Positions 22,463-32,057 are shown, counted from the stretch's first letter. The stretch is DNA of 39,221 nucleotides from Acidobacteriota bacterium (GCA_021826695.1 JAKAYS010000011.1:1-39221); one strand, 5' to 3'. Numbers and translations are program-made. The notes: generated by a model from the letters alone, not told the origin.

Positions 22463-25400
22463 TTATTTCTGCGTCTTCCAGAAATCTGCACCGCGCTTCG
22501 AGTAATCGATGCGGACAGTATTGATGGAGTAAGGCCCAACGGGAACGGTGACATGGTCGCCGGAGATGGAAAGCGGACTGCCTTCTGGGTGTTCCATCAG
22601 GTTTGTTGAGACGGCGGCAGTTGCTCCCGTGGGTACGGCGATGGTCGCATTGGTTTTCTTGCCGGCCCATTCATAGAAGCGCAGGACCAGTCCATTGCCA
22701 TCTTCAGTTTTCTTCATTGCGGTCAGCACGAGGTTTTCCGGTTGCACGGTCACAAAGGAGTGTGTCGGCGGCAACTCGCCGGTGTGCGCTTCCGCCTGCA
22801 TGGCGTGCAGCGTGTAGTTGAATGCGTAGCCGTGCAGCACGGTGTCTGCCTGTCGCCATGTGCCCGCGTGCGGATAGAGCGAATACCGGAAGTGTTGATG
22901 GCCACGGTCCGCATTTGGATCGGGCCATACCGGAGAGCGCAGCAACGAGAGCCGCAATACATTCCCCTTCACATCGTAGCCATATTTTGAGTCGTTAATC
23001 AGGCTGAAACCGTGCGCGTCATCGCCGAGGTCCGCCCAACGCTGCGCGGGAACTTCAAACTTGGCGTCTTCGACGGAGTTGTTGCGCGTCGTCGGGCGTT
23101 CGATGGTGCCGTAAGGAATTTCAAAGGTCGCCTTCGGCCCACTGGCCGCCAAGGGGAAGGCGGCCTTGAGCAGAATGTGCGTTTCGTGCCAGTCCACGTC
23201 GTTGACGACATCGACGCGGCGCATCCCGGCGTAGAGAATGATGTCTTGCGTAAACTTCGATTTGTCCCAGTGTCGGGTGATGCGAACGACATCGCGTACT
23301 GGACCAACCTCGACCAGTTGCACGCTGTCCGCTGCCGTCAGGTCGGTTCCGTGTTGCGCAAAATTCGGGTTGATGTTCCAGGCGTCGTACTCTTTTGGCG
23401 TATCGACGAAGGCCTGCAAAAGATTGCCGCACTGGCCACTCGCAATACTTTCAAAGTGCGACTGCTTGTCATACAGACTGTCGATGCAACCAGTTTTCGG
23501 ATCGACTACAACACGCAGCACGCTGTTTTCCATGGTGGTGCCATTCGTCTTCAGATCGCTTTCTACCTTGCGTGTGCCTGCGACCGCGTGAAGCACGGTG
23601 TAGCCCATGGAGGGAACGTTCTTAGGCTCCAGCAGCAAGTGAAAGCTATGCGTATTGCTGTCATGCGAGAGGACCTGCATGGGAACGGGCTTGTTCTCTG
23701 CGTCGAGCACCGCGATACCGTCCGGCTCGGCCTGTGGCATCTCTACGTTTACCTCGACGATGTCGCTGCGGTTCCAACTCAACGTGTTCCATAGAACGAT
23801 GGGAACGCCTGCGTGATTGCTGGTATCGATGTGGCTGTCGATGTCCGCGAGCGCTTTGTGCGTCGCGTCGTTCGCCGTCCAACGGACAACATCGAACTGT
23901 TTCTGCGCATCTTTGTAAATCACGCCAATCCCGGAGCCAGCCGCGAGATCGTGAAAGCCGTTGAAGGAGACCAGCTTCCATGCTTCCGTCAACTGTTGCC
24001 CCGGATAATTCAATCCGCCCAGCCATGCCAAAGATGAATATTTTTCTGAGTTCAATAACCATTCACTGCTGTGGCGCAGGTTCCACTTGTGTTTTGCCTG
24101 CGTGGTGTACACGCCGCGATGAAACTCAAGATACAGCTCGTCATTCCATACCGGAACGCTAACTTTTCCTGCGGCAGCAGCAGGCAATTGCGTTTTGCCC
24201 GCGGCCAGTGTTTCGTAGTTCCATACCGGGGCATCGGCAGTGTCGACGCGCTGCGCCATGGTGTCGAAAAACGTCTTCGATACGCCGAATTCCAGATGTG
24301 GATAGACCTTGTTCGGTTCCATCCAGCGCACACCGCTGTCCAGCATGTCGCGCGTAGGGCCGCCGCCGTGGTCGCCGATACCGTACAGATGCATCATTTC
24401 CTTCTGTCCGGGATTCAGGTTGACCGCTGTGGCCAGGTCGCTGGCCATCCGCACCGGCTCAATCGAATTGACATAGTCGTGCGGGAAGTAAGTGAGCACG
24501 CGGCTGCCATCCGGGGCCTGCCACCAGAACAGCTTCAACGGAAGCTGATTCGTGTCGTTCCACGCCATCTTCTGCGTGACGAAATAATCGATGCCGGACT
24601 TTTTATAAATTTGTGGCAACTGCCAGTTGTAACCGAAGGTGTCCGGGTTCCAGCCCACGCGCACATCGACGCCGAAATTCTTTTGGAAATAGCGTTTGGC
24701 GACCAAAATTTGACGCACCTGCGACTCGCCACCCGGCAGGTTCAGGTCCGGCTCGACCCACATGCCGCCAACGATTTCCCAACGGCCTTCTTTGACGCGC
24801 TGCTGGATTTGCTCAAAGATGCTGGGGTATTTCTGCTGCATCCACTCGTAATATTGCGCCGCTGACGCGCTGTACGTGTAGTCCGGATATTCGTTCATCA
24901 ATTGCAGCGCGGTCGAGAATGTGCGCTTCACCACATCGACAGTCTCGGTCCACGGCCAGAGCCACGCCGCATCGATATGGGCATTGCCGGTCATGTGGAC
25001 GCTGTATTGTTGCAGCGCGGGCCGCAGCGCTTCAAGTTTGGATTGCGCCTGTTGCAGGGAAGCATCAAAGGCGGCCTGATTCGCTGCATCCAACGCGCCA
25101 AGATTGACGGAAGTGGCTGCGTCCTCCAAAATCTTTTCCTGCGAGGCGAGCGTCGACGGGTCCTGCGTGATGGCGGGCAAAAGGTTGGCCGCGGAGAGAA
25201 GTTCAGCGCGCAAATCTTCTGGATTCGGACGATCGCTGCGGAAGACGACATGCAAGTCCGCGCTGCGCAGGTCCTTGTTGTCCTGTGTGACCAACATCTT
25301 GACCGCTATCAGGACCTTGTCGCCGGGCTTGGCGTTGTTGAATAAAATCTGCTTCTCCAGATCTTCTCCCAATGCGACGCGTCTGCCGTTGTAATACAAG

Positions 25401-25807
25401 ATCATCGGGATCGGCCCATTGGCATTGGCCCGCATCTGGAACCAGATTTGGGCGCCGGTCAGGTCGTAGCCGTGGAGCGTCTTCGGCACCTCAACCCAAC
25501 GGCGAAACCAGACCGCCTCATGCGGGGCAGTGAATGGAGTATGAACGGTCTGCCAGCCGGATGTATCGAGATCGACCTGCTCGCCATGGGCCACATCGCC
25601 AAGATGATATTGCCAGGTGTTCGCCGGGATGGCGTCGAAAGTCCCAAGACGATCGATCACTGTTTTCGCATTGGCTGTAAACAAGTACCGCTTTGGCAAA
25701 ATGTTCTGTGCTGAGAGAGTAGATATATGCACCATTAAGGCAAATGCGCAAACCCATAGGATGGCAGTCACGAAGGTTTTACGAATGCGATTCAAGGCAG
25801 GCTCCAT
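22463..25807 (-). CDS. Secreted GH38 alpha-mannosidase
   Basis: An 1114-residue exported glycoside hydrolase. Residues 1-33 are a signal peptide (hydrophobic ILWVCAFALMVHISTLSA, then QNILP). An N-terminal beta-sandwich-like region (about 35-270) precedes the GH38 catalytic domain. That domain has the zinc-binding His-x-Asp in TGNAHIDAAWLWPWTETVDV, the nucleophile aspartate in GWNPDTFGYNWQLPQIYKKS, and HLYGIGDHGGGPTRDMLDSG. C-terminal beta domains follow, with the family-typical GFSLINDSKYGYDVKGNVLR and LRSPVWPDP. Such enzymes remove alpha-mannose from glycans, with Zn as cofactor. The start is ATG 25807. It is divergent from the M24-like gene, with a palindrome between them. Confidence 0.93.
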   Translation of the reverse strand: MEPALNRIRKTFVTAILWVCAFALMVHISTLSAQNILPKRYLFTANAKTVIDRLGTFDAIPANTWQYHLGDVAHGEQVDLDTSGWQTVHTPFTAPHEAVWFRRWVEVPKTLHGYDLTGAQIWFQMRANANGPIPMILYYNGRRVALGEDLEKQILFNNAKPGDKVLIAVKMLVTQDNKDLRSADLHVVFRSDRPNPEDLRAELLSAANLLPAITQDPSTLASQEKILEDAATSVNLGALDAANQAAFDASLQQAQSKLEALRPALQQYSVHMTGNAHIDAAWLWPWTETVDVVKRTFSTALQLMNEYPDYTYSASAAQYYEWMQQKYPSIFEQIQQRVKEGRWEIVGGMWVEPDLNLPGGESQVRQILVAKRYFQKNFGVDVRVGWNPDTFGYNWQLPQIYKKSGIDYFVTQKMAWNDTNQLPLKLFWWQAPDGSRVLTYFPHDYVNSIEPVRMASDLATAVNLNPGQKEMMHLYGIGDHGGGPTRDMLDSGVRWMEPNKVYPHLEFGVSKTFFDTMAQRVDTADAPVWNYETLAAGKTQLPAAAAGKVSVPVWNDELYLEFHRGVYTTQAKHKWNLRHSSEWLLNSEKYSSLAWLGGLNYPGQQLTEAWKLVSFNGFHDLAAGSGIGVIYKDAQKQFDVVRWTANDATHKALADIDSHIDTSNHAGVPIVLWNTLSWNRSDIVEVNVEMPQAEPDGIAVLDAENKPVPMQVLSHDSNTHSFHLLLEPKNVPSMGYTVLHAVAGTRKVESDLKTNGTTMENSVLRVVVDPKTGCIDSLYDKQSHFESIASGQCGNLLQAFVDTPKEYDAWNINPNFAQHGTDLTAADSVQLVEVGPVRDVVRITRHWDKSKFTQDIILYAGMRRVDVVNDVDWHETHILLKAAFPLAASGPKATFEIPYGTIERPTTRNNSVEDAKFEVPAQRWADLGDDAHGFSLINDSKYGYDVKGNVLRLSLLRSPVWPDPNADRGHQHFRYSLYPHAGTWRQADTVLHGYAFNYTLHAMQAEAHTGELPPTHSFVTVQPENLVLTAMKKTEDGNGLVLRFYEWAGKKTNATIAVPTGATAAVSTNLMEHPEGSPLSISGDHVTVPVGPYSINTVRIDYSKRGADFWKTQK

Positions 25808-25866
25808 TCGGAATTTTTTGTCGCGATTTCCAACTTACACCAAAATAGACCCTGTCGGCGCGCTCA

Positions 25867-25887
25867 TTCGGGAAGATTGTTCCCGAA
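25867..25887. promoter_or_regulatory. 21-base perfect dyad in the mannosidase/M24 divergent promoter
   Basis: TTCGGGAA (25867-25874) and TTCCCGAA (25880-25887) are perfect inverted eight-base arms around GATTG. It lies in the 155 bases between the start of the GH38 gene (minus) and the M24-like gene (plus), 60 and 76 bases from them. This position fits a repressor controlling either or both genes. The regulator is unknown. Confidence 0.5.
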
Positions 25888-25962
25888 CGACACAACAGGC
25901 TTTAAGATAAGTTTTCTGGGGTTTCATCTTTGGAATGATTCGTTATACAAAGGAGAAGCGGA

Positions 25963-27141
25963 TTGCAGGACATGAAGACACTTCCGGTCGATTCAGGTTT
26001 GTTCCCGTTGGCGGCGCGAAAGTCAGAGCTAGCAGGGAAGCATGAACGCATTCGACAATTTCTCGATCGGCAGAACAAAGATGCTCTGTTGTTGATGCGT
26101 CATGAAAATATTGCATGGTCCACAGCGGGAATTGCAGAAATGCGGGTTGCCATCCCCAATGAAACCGCTGTGGGCTGGCTTCTTTTTACGCGGACGGGTG
26201 GCCGTTATTATCTGACGACGGAAAATGAGGCCCCCCGCTTGGCTGCGGAGGAGTTTTCGCATTTAGATTTCCAGCCCATCCTCAGGCCGTGGTATGACGC
26301 TGACTGGCTGTCGGATTTACGCAAGAGGATCGATGTTGGCGCTATAGTCGGCGACCATGCTGCCAGTGGTCTGCCGGTAGTTTCGCTGCAACCTCTGCGG
26401 CTGGTGTTGACCAGTGGAGAAATTGAACGTTACCGCTGGCTGGGCAAACACACTGCTGAGGCGACTGCGGAGCTGCTGATGCGGCTGCGTCCCGGCATGA
26501 CGGAAGCCGATATGCAGGCACAGGTTGCCGAGGCGTTGTTTGCTCGCGGCATACTGCCCACAGTATTTCTGATGGCGACGGACCAGCGAATCCTGAAATA
26601 TCGTCACGCTGTCCCGCGCAATGGCGTGCTGGAAAAATTCGGAATGCTGAACCTTTGCGCGCGCCGTTGGGGGTTGGCGGTTTCCATTACTCGTTATGTG
26701 CATTTTGGGAAAATGCCGGAAGACCTTCGCAATAAATTTCGCGCCGCAGCTCAAGTTTATGCTCGCCTGCTCCAGGCCACGCGCTCCGGCGCTGCTTCCG
26801 ACGCTCTCTTTCACGTTGCGCGGGCCGCGTACGTCGAGGCGGGTTTTCCGGGGGAGGAGCAGATGCACCATCAAGGGGGCGCAACCGGCTATGTGGAGCG
26901 CGAATGGGTTGCCCGACCCGGAGGCAAGGACATCGTTGCCAACTCGCAGGCGTTCGCCTGGAACCCCAGCGTTCAGGGGGCCAAAATTGAGGACACGGTT
27001 TTGCTATTGGAGCACGCGACAAAATCCGGTCCGACGCCAGCAGACCCCATAGAAACGCTGACGAAAACGCCGACTTTGCCGATAGAGGAAACAGAGTGGG
27101 CAGGCTCCGTGTATCGCACTCCCGCTGTGCTGGAGGTTTAA
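25963..27141 (+). CDS. M24-fold (Xaa-Pro peptidase/creatinase-like) protein with degenerate metal site
   Basis: A 392-residue protein with the creatinase N-terminal domain (about 20-150) and pita-bread M24 domain (about 155-375). His215 in KYRHAVPRNG is in the usual substrate-side position. Of the five expected metal ligands, only His303 (HHQGGATGY) and Glu343 (GAKIEDTVLL) are seen. The two aspartates are replaced by Asn230 (GMLNLCAR) and Ser241 (AVSITRYV), and the first glutamate by Asn334 (AFAWNPSV). It may thus act without a dinuclear metal, as creatinase does, or be non-peptidolytic. The AAAGGAG at 25949-25955 is seven bases from TTG 25963, which favours TTG over ATG 25972. No signal peptide. 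Its stop overlaps that of ctaA. Confidence 0.8.
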   Translation: MQDMKTLPVDSGLFPLAARKSELAGKHERIRQFLDRQNKDALLLMRHENIAWSTAGIAEMRVAIPNETAVGWLLFTRTGGRYYLTTENEAPRLAAEEFSHLDFQPILRPWYDADWLSDLRKRIDVGAIVGDHAASGLPVVSLQPLRLVLTSGEIERYRWLGKHTAEATAELLMRLRPGMTEADMQAQVAEALFARGILPTVFLMATDQRILKYRHAVPRNGVLEKFGMLNLCARRWGLAVSITRYVHFGKMPEDLRNKFRAAAQVYARLLQATRSGAASDALFHVARAAYVEAGFPGEEQMHHQGGATGYVEREWVARPGGKDIVANSQAFAWNPSVQGAKIEDTVLLLEHATKSGPTPADPIETLTKTPTLPIEETEWAGSVYRTPAVLEV

Positions 27142-28199
27142 GCGCTGACGGCCAGAGAAGAGTTGTTGTCGGTGGTCTTTTCTGGATCGTGCCGCTTCTC
27201 AACCAGGCAATAGTCCGCCGTCAATAGGACCAGGCATATCCAGAAGACATCGGCGCCCAACAGATGAACAATCTGAATCCACGTGGGCGCAAGCAGAAGC
27301 ACATCCAGCGTGCCTAGAAGGATTTGCACGGTCAGCGTTGAAACGACGGCAATGTCCAGAGCGCGCGTCCGCGGGGCAGCAGTGTTGCGAAAAGACTGTA
27401 CGAGCAGCCAGCAGATAAAAGCTGCCGCGACGATGGCGCTTGCTGGATGAATCCATCGCAGACGCAAGAGCAGCGACGCGGTAGAAGAAAAGTCCTGATG
27501 AAAGGCCCCGGCGAGGGATGTGGCGGGGAAGAGCGTATCTCCCAGAGCTGCAAGCGAGCCCGTCACACCTACGAGCAATGTGGCGACGATTCCCAGGGTA
27601 GGAAAGATCATCTTTCCGTGCCGCAGACTTGTTGTGGCGCGGCTGCGCGGTCTTGTAAGAAATTCCGCCGAAAGAGTAAGAGCGCCAAGCAGTAGCAGTG
27701 TGTTGGCAAAGTGAAAGGAAAGATATACGCCACGCGCAGAGGACTGGTTATGCGCCACCAGACGCAGCAGGACCAGCAGCGCACCCAGGAGTGCTTCATT
27801 CAGCGTCAGCACCATCGCTGCACCGCTTGCCCATCGCGCCAGTTGCCCGCGGACAGTGGAACGCCATGTCCAGATCAACAATACAGCCACCAGTAGCAGC
27901 GATCCGCCGCTCATCAAACGATGCGTAAATTCCACGATGGTATGGAATTGTGGCGACTGTGGAAGCACAACCCCATTGCAGAGAGGCCAGTGGTCGCCGC
28001 AGCCAGCGCCGGAGCCAGTTGCGCGCACCACAGCGCCCCACAGGACGACGAGCACGTTGTACACCAGCACAAACCAAGCAAAGCGTTGCAGCGCGGCAGA
28101 GATAGCTGTCGGAGGGCCGGACACCGTCGATGCGGTGCGTCTGTCGCGCGCAGTAGCATCGGCAGGCACAGAATGGGCGGTATGGGTGCTACGAGTCAT
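27138..28199 (-). CDS. ctaA: Heme A synthase (COX15/CtaA family)
   Basis: A 353-residue inner-membrane protein with about eight transmembrane segments that oxidises heme O to heme A for cytochrome oxidase. Residues after an N-terminal cytoplasmic extension show RATGSGAGCGDHWPLCNG with the CtaA cysteine pair. The heme-ligand histidines are in EFTHRLMSGGS, SFHFANTLL, IHPASAIV and QIVHLLGADVFW. ATG 28199 is preceded by GGAG with a seven-base gap. The stop codon shares bases 27139-27140 with the convergent M24-like gene, so the two share a four-base tail-to-tail overlap. No ctaB or cox genes are in the window. Confidence 0.92.
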   Translation of the reverse strand: MTRSTHTAHSVPADATARDRRTASTVSGPPTAISAALQRFAWFVLVYNVLVVLWGAVVRATGSGAGCGDHWPLCNGVVLPQSPQFHTIVEFTHRLMSGGSLLLVAVLLIWTWRSTVRGQLARWASGAAMVLTLNEALLGALLVLLRLVAHNQSSARGVYLSFHFANTLLLLGALTLSAEFLTRPRSRATTSLRHGKMIFPTLGIVATLLVGVTGSLAALGDTLFPATSLAGAFHQDFSSTASLLLRLRWIHPASAIVAAAFICWLLVQSFRNTAAPRTRALDIAVVSTLTVQILLGTLDVLLLAPTWIQIVHLLGADVFWICLVLLTADYCLVEKRHDPEKTTDNNSSLAVSA

Positions 28200-28386
28200 C
28201 GCATCGCTCCAACCCTGTATTGTAGGCTGAATCGCCAGAAATTCCTTTCAGGAGACAGCACCGGAAGCGACAACCATGGAAAAAAGATTTCTATAGACGA
28301 AATATTGTTTGTCAGCTTTTGGAGCGGGGAAATGGCCCGGATTATTGAGAGGTGTAGCAGTGTCTTTTAAAAGATTCTGCACGGGC

Positions 28387-30369
28387 TTAAAGAACTGAGC
28401 TGTTCATAGGCGCAAAATCTATCTCCAGGTACTGATTCAATGGCCGGTCGGTGAGTAACTCCTTATCGGAGAGTTCCTGAACCAGATAGCTTCGCTTTCC
28501 TAGAAGTTTGGCGACGTGTTCTCGATAATCTGGCGGAACAAAGAGGAATTTACGCGGGCCAGTTCCCCAGATTGCCAGTAGCTGCGCATCGTCCAAAAAG
28601 ATATGGGGCGCATCGGGGTAGTCCGATCCCCACTCCATGGAACTGGTGCGCCCATTGACCAGCAAGGCGCGTCTCTGCGTGTAGAAAATGATGGAGGAGC
28701 CATAGGACTGATCGCCATAAAGTAAAAGCACATTGTTGGGCGCGGAGATCGCGTTGATCGTATCGGCGATGGCCCGCGAGGAAAGCATGGGCTCAAAGCG
28801 GGTGTAGGCAATTTGCGCCGCAACCAGAAACATTGCGGCTGTCATGGCTGTGGTGAATGTGGCGCTCAAGTGCTGTTTGCGGGCGCGCATCCACCATGCC
28901 AGGCTTGGCCCCAGCAGAAGAGTGATTGCAGCGAGGACAGATGGCAGACGCAATGCGGCAAAGGATGGTCCGGTAAGATCGAAGAAGTGAGACATCGAAA
29001 GCGAATAGCCGCCGACATCGCGGTGCGCCAGTAAGGCCCCTATGTCCTCAACGTACGGCAAATGTCGCGAGGCCCAGAGTCCATAGCCAAGCGCCGCGGC
29101 TGCACCTAGTCCGACGAGCGCGAACAGTGCGTGCGAGACCTCCAGCCAACGCATGTCCACGGACTGCTCTGCCGCCGATTCGGTAGCAACGTCCGTCTCC
29201 AGTTTGGCAAGCGCCATGGCAGTCAGGATCAGCAGCGGCAAGTAGGCGGGGTAGGTGTAATACTCCTGATTCGTCGAGAGCGAAAAAAAGAACAGAATAA
29301 ATCCGCCGTAAAGAGCGAGCAGAAGTGTGGTCTTCCCGGAAAAATTCAAGTGCCTACAGCGTTTCCAGGACAGCTTGCTGCTGGAAGCGCGATGTTTACG
29401 CCACGCGGAATACAGAGTTGCAGGCCAATAGAGGCTCCACGGAAATAGCCAGACCAGATGAAGGCCCCAAAATAGATAGCCGGGCAGCTTGTTGTAGTCA
29501 TGTGGGTAACGCCTGCCGAGAAAACGCAGAACGTGTTCGTTGATGAAGTAGAAGTAAAAGAAGCCGTGAACATTTCCAGCGGTGGGAACATTGCCGATCG
29601 GATGTCCCTGGTCCGGGTTATGCAGTCCGGCCAGCAGATGCCACGGTGCGGCAATCGTCAGAAATAGCAGGGTCCCTGTCAGCAGATGAAACTCTCTCCA
29701 GCGCCGCCATTCGCCAGTGAGCAGCAGATAAGGAATTACTCCACCAAGAAAAAACACAGGCGCTATCAGGCCTTTGGCGAGCATGGCCAGGGCCAGCAGC
29801 GCATAGGTTGCATAGATGCGCTCCGGTTGACGGTCTTCCAGACCGGTCAGAAAAAGATAAAGCCCCAGCGCGATCAGAAGCGTCAGAATGGATTCAGGAA
29901 TGAAATATCGTGTGAATAAAAAAACGCCGATGGAAGTGAGAAAGGCAAGCGCGGCATAAAACGCGGCCCTCTCGGTGTAGGCCCGACGGCCCCACAACAG
30001 CGCGAGGATGGCGCATCCCAGCACTGCGAGCGCCTCCGGCAGGTGCGTGGCGAAGGCGTTGAAACCAAAAATCTTGTAATCGATGGCGACCAGCCAGTAG
30101 GGAAGCGGAGGCTTTTCCAGATAGCGAATGCCGTCTACTTTCAGCGTGATCCAGTGGCCGGAGAGCGCCATATGCTGCGCGGCCTGCGCGTGTGTGGCGT
30201 CGGCATCGTCGATCAGCGAAGGCGAGAAAAGGGCCGCAAAGTAGACAGCAAGAAAGATGGTAAGAACCAGTATCCATTCTGCGCGTCGCGAAAAAGGGAG
30301 ATTGCCGGACGCGTTATGCGCATTCCGATTCGAAAATACGTGACTGACGGAAGTATTCAAAGGTCTCAT
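28387..30369 (-). CDS. GT39/ArnT-like membrane glycosyltransferase
   Basis: A 660-residue polytopic GT-C glycosyltransferase of the dolichyl-phosphate-mannose mannosyltransferase/ArnT group, using polyprenyl-phosphate sugar on the periplasmic side. The first periplasmic loop has the catalytic acidic pair Asp54-Asp55 in SPSLIDDADATHAQAA and the conserved YLEKPPLPYWL with Glu85. About eleven membrane helices follow, then a C-terminal soluble domain (about 520-660). The acceptor could be lipid A, as in ArnT, or a protein; not decidable here. Start ATG 30369 (MRPLNTSVSH); an in-frame TTG at 30384 would add five residues. The 187 bases beyond its stop (28200-28386) hold nothing I can identify. Confidence 0.87.
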   Translation of the reverse strand: MRPLNTSVSHVFSNRNAHNASGNLPFSRRAEWILVLTIFLAVYFAALFSPSLIDDADATHAQAAQHMALSGHWITLKVDGIRYLEKPPLPYWLVAIDYKIFGFNAFATHLPEALAVLGCAILALLWGRRAYTERAAFYAALAFLTSIGVFLFTRYFIPESILTLLIALGLYLFLTGLEDRQPERIYATYALLALAMLAKGLIAPVFFLGGVIPYLLLTGEWRRWREFHLLTGTLLFLTIAAPWHLLAGLHNPDQGHPIGNVPTAGNVHGFFYFYFINEHVLRFLGRRYPHDYNKLPGYLFWGLHLVWLFPWSLYWPATLYSAWRKHRASSSKLSWKRCRHLNFSGKTTLLLALYGGFILFFFSLSTNQEYYTYPAYLPLLILTAMALAKLETDVATESAAEQSVDMRWLEVSHALFALVGLGAAAALGYGLWASRHLPYVEDIGALLAHRDVGGYSLSMSHFFDLTGPSFAALRLPSVLAAITLLLGPSLAWWMRARKQHLSATFTTAMTAAMFLVAAQIAYTRFEPMLSSRAIADTINAISAPNNVLLLYGDQSYGSSIIFYTQRRALLVNGRTSSMEWGSDYPDAPHIFLDDAQLLAIWGTGPRKFLFVPPDYREHVAKLLGKRSYLVQELSDKELLTDRPLNQYLEIDFAPMNSSVL

Positions 30370-30473
30370 GCCGATCCATTGCAAACAAAATTAGGATAGC
30401 AGTCTATTCTTCGTCCACTTTATTGCTCCAATCGTGTAATTTTGCAAGCGTGGGCATTGTTCGAGTTCAACAG

Positions 30474-32057
30474 ATGACGACATACGCTGCGGTCGATATC
30501 GGATCGAATTCCGTCCGGCTGAAGATTGCCGCCGTGCGCAATCACCGATTGAAGACGCTGCATGAAGATCGCGAAGTCACGCGACTGGGCGAAAGTGTCT
30601 TTGAAAGCGGGGTGGTTTCACCGGAGTCGATGGCGAGTACGATTCGTGCGTTGCGACGTTTTCGCCGCGCCGTCCAGGCGCACTCCGTGGACCGTTTGCG
30701 CGTGGTGGCGACCAGCGCGCTGCGCGATGCGCGCAATCAACAGGCATTTCTTGCCTGGGTGCATTCGGCGACGGGCTGGAAGGCCGAGATCATCTCTGGC
30801 CTGGAAGAGGGCCGGCTGATCCATCTGGGAGTTGTATCGAACGAGCCAGCGGCGCGCGGACGGTGCCTCCTGATCGACCTTGGCGGAGGTAGTTGTGAGA
30901 TTACCTTCTCCGAACACTCGGCGATTCGTGAAATGGTCAGCCTGCCGCTGGGCGCGGTGCGGTTGACGCGGGAATTTCTGAGGCGCGACCCGGCAACTCC
31001 TGAAGAAGTTGCCCGCATGCAGGACTGGATTCGCCGCGAACTGCGGAAGGCTGAACAGCGCATCGGCGGGGAGCGGATTGCGGCTGTGTTTGCCACCTCC
31101 GGAACAGCGGCCGCACTGGCTGCCGCAGGTCTGGCTGGCGGAAAGATCGGCGCGAAATCGCGCAGCAAGACCGGAGCAAAGACCAGCAAGGCGGTTCCCG
31201 AGAACAAGGCCCGCGCATGGGAACGGACGCCGACTGTCACGGTCCGTAAGCTTGCAGATAAATTGAAGCGAATGTCTCTCGTCCAGAGGAATGCGGTTCC
31301 CGGAATTGGTCCTAAACGCTCCGAGATTATTGTGGCGGGGGCGCATGTGTACGCGGAGATATTAGAGCGATTTCATCTGTCCGGATTTCGCTATTCTCCC
31401 ATGGGGCTGCGCGATGGAATCCTGGCGCTTATGCTTGCCGAAGGTGACGCAAACACCTCTGCCCACCAGCACTTTGAGCAGGACCGCTGGGAGAGCGTCC
31501 TCCAGTTATGCCGTCATTATGGCGTGCAGCCAAAACAGCAGGAACCGGTTGTTGGCCATGCCAGCCAGTTCTTCGACGATCTAAAAAAAGTGCATCAATT
31601 GCCGCCAGAGTACAAGCTGTGGCTGGAAGCGGCAGCGATGATGCATTCCGTCGGCAAATTCATGAACTATCAGGGTCATCACCGGCATACACAGTACATC
31701 ATTGCCAATTCAGAGTTGTACGGATTTACCCCGGAGCAGCGACTGATTGTCTCAGCGATAGCCCGCTATCTGGGAAAATCGCGTCCCACGCCAGCGGACC
31801 GTGTGATGCGCGGCATTCCCGTAGAGCAGCATCCGTATGTACGGCGTGCCGCTGTTCTGTTGCGCATGGCCGTCGCTCTGCATCAGGACCAGTCCAGCGC
31901 CGTGTTGCGCATTCGTACACGAGTGACTGTGAAAAGAGTGACCGTGGAATTGCTACAGGGGCGCTCACGGGCCGATTTGGAATTGTGGGCGCTGCGGAAA
32001 GAAGCAGGCTATTTCCGTGCCGTTTTTGCGCGCGATCTTTTCGTAGAGATTGCTTGA
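30474..32057 (+). CDS. ppx: Ppx/GppA family exopolyphosphatase / pppGpp phosphatase
   Basis: A 527-residue phosphatase of the actin-like ASKHA fold that degrades polyphosphate or pppGpp. The N-terminal VDIGSNSVRLKIA and LLIDLGGGSCEITF are the two phosphate loops; GAVRLTREFL follows. A lysine/alanine-rich insertion (about residues 219-255, KIGAKSRSKTGAKTSKA) interrupts the second ASKHA domain. The C-terminal HD-like domain reads MMHSVGKFMNYQGHHRHTQY; the HD pair is His-Ser, and Ppx members often have His-Glu here, so metal catalysis by this domain is unlikely. Start ATG 30474 begins MTTYAAVDIG; an in-frame ATG at 30423 is possible. The end overlaps sixA by 49 bases, tail to tail. Confidence 0.88.
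   Translation: MTTYAAVDIGSNSVRLKIAAVRNHRLKTLHEDREVTRLGESVFESGVVSPESMASTIRALRRFRRAVQAHSVDRLRVVATSALRDARNQQAFLAWVHSATGWKAEIISGLEEGRLIHLGVVSNEPAARGRCLLIDLGGGSCEITFSEHSAIREMVSLPLGAVRLTREFLRRDPATPEEVARMQDWIRRELRKAEQRIGGERIAAVFATSGTAAALAAAGLAGGKIGAKSRSKTGAKTSKAVPENKARAWERTPTVTVRKLADKLKRMSLVQRNAVPGIGPKRSEIIVAGAHVYAEILERFHLSGFRYSPMGLRDGILALMLAEGDANTSAHQHFEQDRWESVLQLCRHYGVQPKQQEPVVGHASQFFDDLKKVHQLPPEYKLWLEAAAMMHSVGKFMNYQGHHRHTQYIIANSELYGFTPEQRLIVSAIARYLGKSRPTPADRVMRGIPVEQHPYVRRAAVLLRMAVALHQDQSSAVLRIRTRVTVKRVTVELLQGRSRADLELWALRKEAGYFRAVFARDLFVEIA

Noticed and set aside
28200-28386. A small gene or RNA between ctaA and the GT39 gene
   Set aside because: Short open frames exist, but no ribosome site, stable hairpin or known motif was seen.
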